Positions 50,154-58,502 of a stretch of DNA of 64,000 nucleotides are shown here, piece by piece. Within the stretch, counting starts at the first letter, position 1. Each line of letters begins with the position of its first letter. Below the pieces are notes generated by a model that saw nothing but the letters and a program-made list of their open reading frames with translations, was not told where the DNA came from and did no database searches. The stretch comes from UBA5158 sp963692955 (GTDB lineage: Bacteria; Pseudomonadota; Gammaproteobacteria; DSM-16500): the NCBI GenBank assembly GCA_963692955.1, contig OY843587.1:682001-746000 (forward strand), written 5' to 3'. A program made the translations under genes and the position numbers.

Positions 50154-51923
50154 ATGACATGGCTACCGATCCTTGGATTAATTATGAATTCAAGTAAAAC
50201 ACATTATGAACGCACGCCACCCGTCACGCGAGACTTAGCTGCAAAGCTCGACGGTGTGCCGCCGCTTGTCTTATTAAGCACACAAATTTCCACTACTAGT
50301 TGGGGCAATACTGTCGCCTATCGCAGCAGCGGCGCCATCCCGACCGGTTTATACCGATTGATTTTATCAGGGGAAGCAGCACCTAAACCCTTTTCGCAAA
50401 AAGTTAAATCTTCCAATTGGGGCGTGCAAGAAGGCTTTGCCGTGGTGGATGATAGGTTGGCGCGTTCGCAGGTAGAGAATGATAGCGAAGGCAATTTACG
50501 CTATGAAATTAGAAAACACGATTCGCACGACTTACCGCGCGATGAAGACGGTAAGGTGCTATTAAAAACTTTCGATTTGCAAATTACGTTGAATGATATC
50601 CTGACGGATGCCAGAAAAATTCCGCCGAAATATACTTTTCTTGCAGGCGATAATCCAGATAAGGACGGTAATTTACGTTTTAAACAAATCGATCACGGTA
50701 ATCCACAGGTCACGGGCACTGTGTTTTCGATAAATTTACATGACCTCGATAGGCAGCAACATTCCAAAGATGGCTTAGATTTAATTGGATCGCAACTTCA
50801 AGGTCCTATCTCAAAGCAAAATGAATGGCTTGAGAATTTGGCCATTATCGCCGACAAATTAGATTATAGTTTCCCCGCCTACGCACAATATCCGGGTGAA
50901 TCAGAACCCGTGAAAATAAAAGTGTATGGCGATCAATTGACGACGGTGCGCGATTGCGATTTAGATTATGTCAGCAGACCATCTGATGATATCGTCATGG
51001 AAAAATTTGGTAAAGTCGATCCCAAGTTTTTTGAATTACTTAATATGACCCAACCCGAAAATATGGACGCGGCGAAAGAAGCGGCTAAAAGCATGATCAA
51101 AATCATGTTTGAAATGAATGATTCGCAATGGTCTAGATACGCCGAATTAAAAGCGCAGAAAATGGCTTCGGCAGAGGCTACGGGTGTGCCTTTTGATGAA
51201 GTATCGATCGCGGATAAAATGCCAATCGTGCCGGAATTTACTAACTTGGATATGCTTTCTGAGTTCGCTGTGACAGTAGGTATGGGCACACCGCTGGAAC
51301 TTTATCAAGCGATGGAAATTAATATTTGTAACGCAAAATTATTAAGTTTGAAGAAAGCCGACCCGTCGCTTAATTTAGATGATTTTAATAATCCGGCGAC
51401 CCGAAACGCCATGTTATTGCGATTAAACGAGCAGCCATTGCTGACCGGCGAACGTGTGTGCGATCACTTTTTTATTCAACATCCGGCGGAAGCGCACAAT
51501 TTGAAGTATACTAGTGAGCGGGCAGGCTCTGTCATCGTCCATGGTAATGGTATCGGTTTGGCGAAAACCGATATCGAAGCGATTAAATATTTGAATACGA
51601 ACGCGCCCAACGCTTACGTGCCGCTTAACAAAGAATGGTTCGGCGATAAACCGGGAGCGAATAAATATGCCGAAGATTGGACGGTATTTTATATTTCACA
51701 TTTTGACGCTACAAAAAATACTGATATTGATGTCAGCAAAGCCGTCAATAAATATATCGAAAGAAATCCGGAAGTGATCGCACAACGCGTGAGTGAATTA
51801 CCACAGACGGAAAAGATCGCTAATTTTATGGCGGCGAATCCAAACAGTAAAGCAGTGTTAGAACCAAAGCTTGCGGAATTAACGGAAAGTGAGCCGACAA
51901 TACGTCATTCTTACGGGAGGTAA
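50154..51923 (+). CDS. Orphan protein, about 589 aa, first gene of a two-gene operon
   Basis: No family recognised. The ATG at 50154 (AAGGA 10 bases upstream) is my choice; the frame is open back to a GTG at 50121 and another ATG lies at 50184, so the start is uncertain by up to 21 codons. The protein is soluble, with an N-terminal hydrophobic patch (TWLPILGLIM) too short for a typical membrane span. The body is mixed alpha/beta, and a C-terminal part (about 400-589) is rich in Asn, Lys and Pro. No catalytic motif is obvious. The stop is 3 bases before the next gene, whose ribosome site GGGAGG lies within its last codons, so the pair is translationally coupled. Function unknown. Confidence 0.75.
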   Translation: MTWLPILGLIMNSSKTHYERTPPVTRDLAAKLDGVPPLVLLSTQISTTSWGNTVAYRSSGAIPTGLYRLILSGEAAPKPFSQKVKSSNWGVQEGFAVVDDRLARSQVENDSEGNLRYEIRKHDSHDLPRDEDGKVLLKTFDLQITLNDILTDARKIPPKYTFLAGDNPDKDGNLRFKQIDHGNPQVTGTVFSINLHDLDRQQHSKDGLDLIGSQLQGPISKQNEWLENLAIIADKLDYSFPAYAQYPGESEPVKIKVYGDQLTTVRDCDLDYVSRPSDDIVMEKFGKVDPKFFELLNMTQPENMDAAKEAAKSMIKIMFEMNDSQWSRYAELKAQKMASAEATGVPFDEVSIADKMPIVPEFTNLDMLSEFAVTVGMGTPLELYQAMEINICNAKLLSLKKADPSLNLDDFNNPATRNAMLLRLNEQPLLTGERVCDHFFIQHPAEAHNLKYTSERAGSVIVHGNGIGLAKTDIEAIKYLNTNAPNAYVPLNKEWFGDKPGANKYAEDWTVFYISHFDATKNTDIDVSKAVNKYIERNPEVIAQRVSELPQTEKIANFMAANPNSKAVLEPKLAELTESEPTIRHSYGR

Positions 51924-51926
51924 ATT

Positions 51927-52376
51927 ATGTTTGCAAATCCATCGAATAACAATATGCAAGACCCACGGTTGACTAATCTACGTGAATTATTTCCAGCGGG
52001 TGTTGTTGACAAAGAACGTAGCGATATCGCGTCAGCAGCTTTGCAAGCGTTGCAAGAATTTAAAAGTTCTCCAGCGTCAAAAGGCTGTAATCTTTTTAAT
52101 GCGGGTAAAGACGCCGCTTGCCTAGCTAACTTCGCTGCGATGGAAAGCAGCATCGAAATCGCGATGAAAAATACTAACATTAAAAAAGTGCGTGGCATGC
52201 TCGACGATATCACCGCCAGAATCACGCCGACGTTGGAAAATGATTTAAAAAGTTTTAAAGCGGCTGACCCTGATACGGCTAGACAAGCGGCTTATGACGC
52301 CGGGATTCAATATGCCAGCGAAATAAAATTAGTTTGCGGCGGCGGTGAACCAACCCCCGCGCCTAGCCCAAAATAA
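51927..52376 (+). CDS. Small orphan protein, 149 aa, second gene of the operon
   Basis: A 149-residue soluble protein with a strong Shine-Dalgarno (GGGAGG, 7 bases before ATG). It is mostly helical and Ala-rich, with three Cys (SKGCNLF, DAACLAN, LVCGGG) and a Pro-rich end PTPAPSPK. No signal peptide or known motif. It is coupled to the 589-aa gene (3-base gap), which suggests a partner or chaperone-like relation, but that is inference from spacing only. Confidence 0.75.
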   Translation: MFANPSNNNMQDPRLTNLRELFPAGVVDKERSDIASAALQALQEFKSSPASKGCNLFNAGKDAACLANFAAMESSIEIAMKNTNIKKVRGMLDDITARITPTLENDLKSFKAADPDTARQAAYDAGIQYASEIKLVCGGGEPTPAPSPK

Positions 52377-52408
52377 TTTTATCAAGCGAGAGGTAACTTT
52401 TACTCTTA

Positions 52409-52426
52409 CATTGAAAATTTTCAATG
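52409..52426. promoter_or_regulatory. 18-bp perfect palindrome, possible operator
   Basis: CATTGAAAATTTTCAATG is a perfect palindrome. A TATAAT lies 12 bases downstream at 52438-52443, so the palindrome would cover the -35 region of that promoter. GTAAC (52393-52397) and GTTAC (52428-52432) extend the symmetry loosely. Confidence 0.45.
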
Positions 52427-52564
52427 CGTTACTAATTTATAATCAGCTAAATCGCGTAGTTCCGTGTAAGCCTTTTGCTCTGTGAAAACCAACCGTATTT
52501 TGCTACATTGAGTAAATAATTTTCTACTAGTAAATGGATACGTGTCATGCTCAGGAGTTTAACT

Positions 52565-53053
52565 ATGGATACCCCCACGGAGCTTTTCCCGCGTGAACAG
52601 CTTAACCAAGCAGTTTCGAATTTGATTGAAAATATTCAAACGGCGACGGACCGTTTACTCAATCATCCCGTCGATAATATTCATATCGTCGTGAATAATC
52701 TTTTAGAAAGCTGGTTGCAATTCACTAAGCAAGCGCTGAGCGATCCAGATTTAGTGAGCGACGCGCAAATCGGTTATTGGCAAGATTATTTGAGTTTATG
52801 CGAACACCTACATCAAGATTTAGCGATGCTGAAAAAAACTTCCGGCACACAAACGAAAGAATCGATTTTGTTTGGTTTCGTGGAACGGTTTTATATTTTG
52901 ATTTCGCAGCACATTCATCAAGTCTTCGCAAATATCTTTGACCTCGCCGACAAGGCCGAAGGGCGCGAAATGGAATCTTATCATCGTCAATTCTCGATCG
53001 CGATCGCGGCGAAGAATTTCAAGAATGATCCTACCTTGCAAAGCATCCATTAA
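52565..53053 (+). CDS. Hypothetical helical protein, 162 aa
   Basis: The ATG at 52565 has AGGAG 7 bases upstream and is preferred over an in-frame ATG at 52547. The 162 residues are almost entirely amphipathic helix, with no signal peptide or membrane span. One stretch, DAQIGYWQDYLSLCEH, faintly recalls the N-terminal helix region of polyhydroxyalkanoate synthases or phasins, but I do not regard that as an assignment. It is a single gene, convergent with the DUF2007-like pair. Function unknown. Confidence 0.7.
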   Translation: MDTPTELFPREQLNQAVSNLIENIQTATDRLLNHPVDNIHIVVNNLLESWLQFTKQALSDPDLVSDAQIGYWQDYLSLCEHLHQDLAMLKKTSGTQTKESILFGFVERFYILISQHIHQVFANIFDLADKAEGREMESYHRQFSIAIAAKNFKNDPTLQSIH

Positions 53054-53065
53054 AAAAATTCTTTC

Positions 53066-53088
53066 GCGCCGTTCTTTGCGAGCGGCGC
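53066..53088 (-). terminator. GC-rich hairpin between convergent genes
   Basis: GCGCCG (53066-53071) pairs with CGGCGC (53083-53088). On the minus strand a run of seven T follows after seven bases. It probably ends the minus-strand pair whose last stop is at 53098. Confidence 0.4.
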
Positions 53089-53097
53089 AGACAAAGC

Positions 53098-53310
53098 TTA
53101 AAATCGCCACGCCGGTTTACTCTCATCCTCTTCAGCTTTTCGCAACAGTTGTTCGATGACAGTAAACGCTAAATCGCTGTCTGCTTTATTTTTAAAATTA
53201 AACGTTAGCACACCCGCAGTTTCATCACGCTCAGAAGGTAAAACTTGCGTCATCACGCCAAACTGATGTACCAAATAAGAAGTAATTAATTTCCGGTTAA
53301 CATTCGGCAT
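53098..53310 (-). CDS. Small hypothetical protein, 70 aa
   Basis: The ATG at 53310 is chosen: it has AGAGGA six bases upstream and starts one base after the stop of the preceding zinc-ribbon gene. A longer frame opening at 53370 overlaps that gene and has no ribosome site. The 70-residue product has an alpha-beta pattern (KLITSYLVHQFGVMTQVLPS, then TFNFKNKADSDLAFTVIEQL) and no known motif. Tight coupling to the DUF2007-like gene suggests a functional link. Function unknown. Confidence 0.65.
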   Translation of the reverse strand: MPNVNRKLITSYLVHQFGVMTQVLPSERDETAGVLTFNFKNKADSDLAFTVIEQLLRKAEEDESKPAWRF

Positions 53311-53311
53311 C

Positions 53312-53641
53312 TCAGTTCCTCTCCGTAGAATTTTGCCCGCGCAGATGCCCGCAATTCCAGCAACTTTCAAATTGACCTTCTAATTTTTCTTGGCACTCGG
53401 GACATTGCCAAGCGTTTTTAACATCAGAACGTTTGATTAATTCTGCTTGAATACATTGTTGCGCGCGCGCAAATTGACTGTCATCCATTACCCATAATTC
53501 CGGCCACGCAATCGTCGGTGGGATTTCACCCGCTAGCGGCGGCTGCTCATTTTTAAAAAAAGTTTGAATTTGTTTATCATCCAAACTGGCTTTTAATAGA
53601 TAAAGTAAAATGCGGTCTTGTGAGGCGTAAAGTAATTTCAT
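53312..53641 (-). CDS. DUF2007-like protein with C-terminal zinc ribbon
   Basis: A 109-residue protein. The N-terminal 75 residues (MKLLYASQDRILLYLLKASL, then WPELWVMDDSQFARAQQCI) match the ferredoxin-like fold of the DUF2007 'putative signal transducing protein' family. The C-terminus has a two-knuckle zinc ribbon CPECQ and CWNCG. The family's biochemical role is not known. It is translationally coupled to the 70-aa gene downstream and divergent from queA. Confidence 0.8.
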   Translation of the reverse strand: MKLLYASQDRILLYLLKASLDDKQIQTFFKNEQPPLAGEIPPTIAWPELWVMDDSQFARAQQCIQAELIKRSDVKNAWQCPECQEKLEGQFESCWNCGHLRGQNSTERN

Positions 53642-53775
53642 TTATTTCCCCAAAAAATGGTTTCTTACACTACCACCACGCATCGATTTCTGTCTATCAT
53701 TCTCGCCGGATAGGATTGCTTTATGCTCGTTTTTTTGACACAATGGCCGCCGCTCTAAGTTGAATAGGTGACCGT

Positions 53776-54801
53776 GTGAAAGTCAGTGATTTTGATTTCG
53801 ATTTACCCGCCGCGTTAATCGCGCGCTATCCTCTGCCGGAACGAAGTGCTAGCCGTTTGTTGTGTTTGGACGGACGCACGGGCGCGCTCGCGCATAAACA
53901 ATTCCCGGATTTAGTCGACTTATTAACAGAAAAAGATTTAGTGGTATTCAACAATACCCGCGTGATACCGGCGCGTTTGATCGGCGCGAAAGAGAGTGGC
54001 GGGCGCGTCGAAATTTTAGTGGAACGTATCTTAGATCAACACCGTGTGCTCGCGCACTTGCGCGCGAGTAAAAAACCCGCGCCGAAAAGTTTCTTATTGT
54101 TCGACGGTATTGCGTTTGAAGTGTTGGGACGCCAAGATGATTTATTCGTATTGCGCTGCACCGACGCGCGGCCCGTGTTAACTGTTATCGAAGCGATCGG
54201 CACCGTGCCATTGCCGCCGTATTTTCAACGTGCAGCGGAAGCGAGTGACACAGAACGTTATCAAACCGTGTATGCGCTGCATAAAGGCTCCGTCGCCGCG
54301 CCGACCGCGGGCTTGCACTTCGACGCCGAGATCTTAGCGAAATTAGCCGCGAAAAATATTGCGACCGCGCATTTGACCCTGCATGTCGGCGCGGGCACAT
54401 TTGCGCCGGTGCGCGTGGATGATCTACATGAACATAAAATGCATGCCGAATTTATCGAAGTGTCGGCGGAAGTGTGCGCGCAAGTCCGCGCGGCCAAGGC
54501 GCGGGGCGGACGGGTGATCGCGGTCGGCACGACCACGGCGCGGAGTTTGGAAACGGCCAGCCGTGCGGGCGCGATCATGCCATTCAGCGGCGATACCGAT
54601 ATCTTTATCTACCCAGGTTTTCAATTTCATTGCGTGGATGCCCTAGTGACGAATTTTCACTTCCCCAAATCCACGTTATTAATGCTGGTGTCGGCCTTCG
54701 CGGGCTATCAACATATCATGGACGCTTATCAAGAAGCGGTGGCGCAAGCTTACCGGTTTTTTAGCTATGGAGATGCCATGTTTGTGACCAAGCGCGGGTG
54801 A
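53776..54801 (+). CDS. queA: S-adenosylmethionine:tRNA ribosyltransferase-isomerase
   Basis: QueA moves the ribosyl part of SAM onto preQ1 in tRNA, making epoxyqueuosine at wobble position 34. The 341 residues begin MKVSDFDFDLPAALIARYP and contain FNNTRVIPARL, HKGSVAAPTAGLHF, HVGAGTFAPV, VGTTTARSLE and the C-terminal YGDAMFV, all diagnostic. The start is GTG at 53776. Usually tgt, encoding the enzyme that inserts preQ1, follows queA; here a tandem-repeat array follows instead, so tgt must be elsewhere if the pathway works. Confidence 0.97.
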   Translation: MKVSDFDFDLPAALIARYPLPERSASRLLCLDGRTGALAHKQFPDLVDLLTEKDLVVFNNTRVIPARLIGAKESGGRVEILVERILDQHRVLAHLRASKKPAPKSFLLFDGIAFEVLGRQDDLFVLRCTDARPVLTVIEAIGTVPLPPYFQRAAEASDTERYQTVYALHKGSVAAPTAGLHFDAEILAKLAAKNIATAHLTLHVGAGTFAPVRVDDLHEHKMHAEFIEVSAEVCAQVRAAKARGGRVIAVGTTTARSLETASRAGAIMPFSGDTDIFIYPGFQFHCVDALVTNFHFPKSTLLMLVSAFAGYQHIMDAYQEAVAQAYRFFSYGDAMFVTKRG

Positions 54802-54810
54802 TTCCGCGCT
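54791..54810 (+). terminator. Hairpin at the end of queA
   Basis: AGCGCGG (54791-54797) pairs with CCGCGCT (54804-54810) around a 6-base loop that contains the queA stop. A weak T-rich sequence (ATTCTTAT) follows. Termination is likely but not certain. Confidence 0.5.
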
Positions 54811-54871
54811 ATTCTTATGTGATGCGTTTAGGATAGTTTGCACGCTGGAACTGAATAAGCTAAATTAGAGA

Positions 54872-55170
54872 GCTTTGACGGAGCGCGTGCTGCAAGCTAA
54901 CACGAGGGCTTTGACGGAGCGCGTGCTGCAAGCTAACACGAGGGCTTTGACGGAGCGCGTGCTGCAAGCTAACACGAGGGCTTTGACGGAGCGCGTGCTG
55001 CAAGCTAACACGAGGGCTTTGACGGAGCGCGTGCTGCAAGCTAACACGAGGGCTTTGACGGAGCGCGTGCTGCAAGCTAACACGAGGGCTTTGACGGAGC
55101 GCGTGCTGCAAGCTAATACAAGGGCTTTGACGGAGCTGCGCGCTGCAAGCTAACACGGGGGCTTTGACCG
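54872..55170. repeat. 36-bp tandem repeat array between queA and yajC
   Basis: Eight units begin at 54872, 54908, 54944, 54980, 55016, 55052, 55088 and 55124, with a partial ninth at 55161. Units 1-6 are identical, unit 7 has two changes and unit 8 carries a one-base insertion and several substitutions. Each starts GCTTTGACGGAGCGCGTGCT. The unit has no stop codon and a length divisible by three, so meaningless open frames run through on both strands. This array plus short flanks is all that fills the 403-base gap between queA and yajC. Confidence 0.95.
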
Positions 55171-55204
55171 CTCTTAGCAACACACATTTATAAAGGAACA
55201 AGCA

Positions 55205-55555
55205 ATGCTGAGCTTACTCGATTTCTTCATCACGCCCGCGCACGCCGCGGCTGTTGGTGGTACGGCGCCGTCAGCTGCTGGCAGTCTGACGTTGCCGTTG
55301 ATGCTAGCTGTTTTTATCGGCTTTATTTATTTCACGGTATGGCGCCCGCAAAATAAACGCGCGCAAGAACAAAAGGAATTGCTCAATTCACTGACAAAAG
55401 GCGACGAAGTGGTGACAATCGGCGGCTTGGTGGGGAAAATTTCAAAAATCTCGCAGACGTATGTCGTATTGGCCTTGTCCGACAATGTGGAAGTCACCAT
55501 GCAAAAATCTTCCGTCGCGACTGTCTTACCAAAAGGCACGATGAAGTCAGTGTAG
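55205..55555 (+). CDS. yajC: Sec translocon accessory protein YajC
   Basis: A 116-residue inner-membrane protein of the SecDF-YajC complex. One hydrophobic span (about 28-46, LTLPLMLAVFIGFIYFTVW) is followed by the family core RPQNKRAQEQKELLNSLTKGDEVVTIGGLVGKI. AAAGGA precedes the ATG. It begins 35 bases after the tandem-repeat array and is followed by secD and secF in the usual order. Confidence 0.96.
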   Translation: MLSLLDFFITPAHAAAVGGTAPSAAGSLTLPLMLAVFIGFIYFTVWRPQNKRAQEQKELLNSLTKGDEVVTIGGLVGKISKISQTYVVLALSDNVEVTMQKSSVATVLPKGTMKSV

Positions 55556-55626
55556 AGTTTTTTATAAAAGCCGCCGACTTTTTCGAGAGTTTGCGATAGT
55601 TATTAAAATGTAACATGGAAACAGTT

Positions 55627-57495
55627 ATGGTTCTCAATCGCTATCCTTGGTGGACAAATGTCATAATCGTCGTCATCGTGCTGGTCGGCTTTATTTACGC
55701 CGCGCCTAATTTGTATGGTGAAGATCCCGCGGTGCAAATTTCGCCGGGTACCGCAAACGCTAAAGTCGATCAGTCGGGTAGAAGCGCGGTCGAGCGCATG
55801 CTGGATGACGCGCAAATCAAATATAAAAAATCCATTCTGGAAAATGACAGTATCATTGTTTTATTTCCATCTACCGATGAGCAGTTAAAAGCGAAAGAAT
55901 TCATTCAATCGAATGTGGGCGATAATTTTTTAGTCGCGTTGACACTCGCGCCCGCGGCACCTAATTGGTTGCAGAAAATAGGCGCTATGCCGATGAAGTT
56001 AGGTTTAGACTTACGCGGCGGCGTGCACTTCTTGCTGCAAGTCGATGTGGAATCGGTGTTGAAGCAGCGCATCGACGGCGATTTACATAACATCAGTCAA
56101 TTGATGCGTCAGCAACACATCCGCTACACCAGCTTAAACCGCGACACGAAAAACACTATTCAAATCGTGTTCCGCGATCAAGCTTCTTTAGATGACGCGT
56201 ATCATGTTTTAACGCAGCAATACGTAGAATTTGCTTGGAAAAAATCAATCGAGCCAGGTGTGTTCGGCGTCAATGGCATGTTAGACGCGGCCGCGTTGCA
56301 GCGCATGCATCAAGATACGTTAGAGCAAGCGATGAATACGCTGCGTAATCGCGTCAATGAATTGGGCGTGTCAGAAGCCGTCGTGCAACAGCAGGGCGCT
56401 TCCCGCGTCGCGATCGATTTACCCGGCGTGTTAAACGCGACGGAAGCGAAAAATATTTTAGGTAAAACCGCGACGCTAGAGTTTCACATGGTCGACACCG
56501 ATCATGACGCGAATATCGCGGTAGGTGGCACGGCGCCGCCGGACACGCATTTATATATGTATGACAACAACCATCCGATTTTATTGAAAAACGACATTAT
56601 CTTGCGCGGTTCTTCGATCACGAGTGCCAGTTCCGGCATTGGTGATGACGGCCGCGCCTCGGTCGATGTACGCTTGGGCGGCGGTGGCGAAGCGCTCTTT
56701 ACAAAAACGACCGCGGAAAATATCGGTAAACCGATGGCGGTCTTGTACGTCGAAGTGAAATCGACGACCAAAAGTGAAGACGGTAAAAACGTGATCGATT
56801 ATCAAACCGACCGCAAAGTCATTAGCGTCGCGACGATTCAAAGCGCGTTAGGCAATAGTTTCCAAATCACCGGCTTGAGCAGTCAAAACGAAGCGCGTAC
56901 TTTGGCGTTACTGTTACGCGCCGGCGCGTTGCCAGCGCCAGTCACGATTATCGAAGAACGCGAAGTCGGCCCGAGTTTAGGTAAGCAAAATATTCATATG
57001 GGGATTTTGTCAGTCGTCGCGGGTTTAGGCTTAGTCGTGATTTTCATGGCGTTGTATTACCGCACGATGGGCTATGTCGCAAATTTAGCGCTGGCGATGA
57101 ACTTAGTATTAATCGTCGCGATTCTTTCATTGCTAGGCGCGACACTAACGTTGCCGGGCATCGCGGGTATGGTGTTAACGGTGGGTATGGCGGTGGATGC
57201 GAACGTCCTTATTTTCGAGCGTATTCGGGAAGAATTACGGAACGGCATTCCCGTGCAAGCGAGTATCCACGCTGGCTATGAACGCGCTTTAGCTACGATT
57301 GTCGACGCGAACGTGACGACGTTAATTGTCGCTATCGTGTTATTTAGTCTTGGGTCGGGCGCGGTGAAAGGTTTTGCGGTGACACTTTCCATTGGTATTT
57401 TAACGTCAATGTTCACTTCGACTATCGGCACGCGCGCGGTAACGAATGCGTTATATGGCAATAAACCGGTGAAGACAATATCAATTGGCATGTAG
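55627..57495 (+). CDS. secD: Protein translocase subunit SecD
   Basis: SecD uses the proton gradient to help release proteins on the periplasmic side. The ATG at 55627 (MVLNRYPWW, with GGA eight bases upstream) is chosen over an in-frame ATG at 55615, giving 622 residues. Visible are the first span, the signature MKLGLDLRGGVHFLLQVD, the periplasmic P1 domain, and six C-terminal spans with GMAVDANVLIFERIREELR in the conserved RND-like region. Length is typical. Confidence 0.97.
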   Translation: MVLNRYPWWTNVIIVVIVLVGFIYAAPNLYGEDPAVQISPGTANAKVDQSGRSAVERMLDDAQIKYKKSILENDSIIVLFPSTDEQLKAKEFIQSNVGDNFLVALTLAPAAPNWLQKIGAMPMKLGLDLRGGVHFLLQVDVESVLKQRIDGDLHNISQLMRQQHIRYTSLNRDTKNTIQIVFRDQASLDDAYHVLTQQYVEFAWKKSIEPGVFGVNGMLDAAALQRMHQDTLEQAMNTLRNRVNELGVSEAVVQQQGASRVAIDLPGVLNATEAKNILGKTATLEFHMVDTDHDANIAVGGTAPPDTHLYMYDNNHPILLKNDIILRGSSITSASSGIGDDGRASVDVRLGGGGEALFTKTTAENIGKPMAVLYVEVKSTTKSEDGKNVIDYQTDRKVISVATIQSALGNSFQITGLSSQNEARTLALLLRAGALPAPVTIIEEREVGPSLGKQNIHMGILSVVAGLGLVVIFMALYYRTMGYVANLALAMNLVLIVAILSLLGATLTLPGIAGMVLTVGMAVDANVLIFERIREELRNGIPVQASIHAGYERALATIVDANVTTLIVAIVLFSLGSGAVKGFAVTLSIGILTSMFTSTIGTRAVTNALYGNKPVKTISIGM

Positions 57496-57519
57496 ACGCT
57501 TAACGGTGAGGAAAGTGCG

Positions 57520-58473
57520 ATGGAATTTTTTAAACATAATACTAAAATCGATTTTATGGCGCAGCGCAAGTGGGCGGCGCTGGCTTCACTCATTTTATTT
57601 TCCTTGTCATTGTTGTCGTTAGCCGTCAACGGCTTGAACTGGGGCTTGGATTTTACCGGCGGCACGCAAATTCAATTAGCGTTCCCGCAAGTCGCGAACG
57701 TCACGCAAATCCGCGAAGATTTGCAAAACGCCGGCTTCACCAATGCGGTCGTGATAAGTTACGGCACGTCAAAAGAAGTGTTAGTCAGCGTCGTGCCAGA
57801 TAAGAAAAAAGGCGCCGACCCGAATAGCGAAGCCAACGTTGAGGCAAGCAAAGACGCCGTCGTCAGTGAAGTAATGAAAGCGCTGCCCACCGCGAAAGTC
57901 GAACAAGTGGATTACATCGGCCCGCAAGTCGGCCAAGAATTAGCGACCAAAGGCGCGTTGGCTATCGTCGTGGCGTTGTTAGGCACGATGATTTATATCG
58001 CGCTGCGGTTTGAATTGCGCTTCGCGGTCGGCTCGACGGTCGCGTTGGTGCATGACCCGATTTTGATTTTAGGGATTTTTTCATTTTTTCATATTGAATT
58101 TAATTTGATTGCGTTGGCGGCGGTGTTGACGGTGATCGGTTATTCGTTGAATGACACTATCGTTATTTTCGACCGGGTGCGGGAAAATTTCCGTAAATTA
58201 CGCAAATCGACGCCGGTCGAAGTTATTAATCAATCTATCAATCAAACCTTGTCGCGTACCATCATGACCTCCGCGCTGACGTTGACGGTGTGTTTAGCCT
58301 TATTTTTCTTAGGCGGCAATATGCTGCATGGCTTCGCTTCGGCCTTGATTATTGGTATCTTAGTGGGAACGTATTCTTCGATTTATGTCGCGGGCTCGCT
58401 CGCTTTATCGCTAGGTTTGACGCGGGCGCATTTATTACCTCCGTCTAAGGAAGCATTGGACTCGAGGCCGTAA
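57520..58473 (+). CDS. secF: Protein translocase subunit SecF
   Basis: The 317-residue partner of SecD in the inner membrane. It shows GLNWGLDFTGGTQIQLAF near the N-terminus, six spans, and the conserved IGYSLNDTIVIFDRVRENF of the RND-like core. It starts 24 bases after secD with GTGAGGAAA upstream. The next gene, a glycosyltransferase, begins 29 bases later on the same strand. Confidence 0.97.
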   Translation: MEFFKHNTKIDFMAQRKWAALASLILFSLSLLSLAVNGLNWGLDFTGGTQIQLAFPQVANVTQIREDLQNAGFTNAVVISYGTSKEVLVSVVPDKKKGADPNSEANVEASKDAVVSEVMKALPTAKVEQVDYIGPQVGQELATKGALAIVVALLGTMIYIALRFELRFAVGSTVALVHDPILILGIFSFFHIEFNLIALAAVLTVIGYSLNDTIVIFDRVRENFRKLRKSTPVEVINQSINQTLSRTIMTSALTLTVCLALFFLGGNMLHGFASALIIGILVGTYSSIYVAGSLALSLGLTRAHLLPPSKEALDSRP

Positions 58474-58502
58474 ACCACGCTGGTCGTCGTCAGAGGGTGT
58501 GT

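Noticed and set aside
52565..53053. Polyhydroxyalkanoate synthase N-terminal domain or phasin
   Set aside because: Only one short aromatic stretch (YWQDYLSLCEH) is suggestive; there is no catalytic domain, and no pha gene is adjacent.
54872..55170. CRISPR array
   Set aside because: Units are directly adjacent with no unique spacers, and no cas genes are present.
54860..55201. Open frames on both strands through the 36-bp array, encoding 12-residue repeat peptides
   Set aside because: The unit lacks stops and has a length divisible by three, so every frame is open. Starts are TTG or lack ribosome sites, and the period of the DNA explains the peptides.
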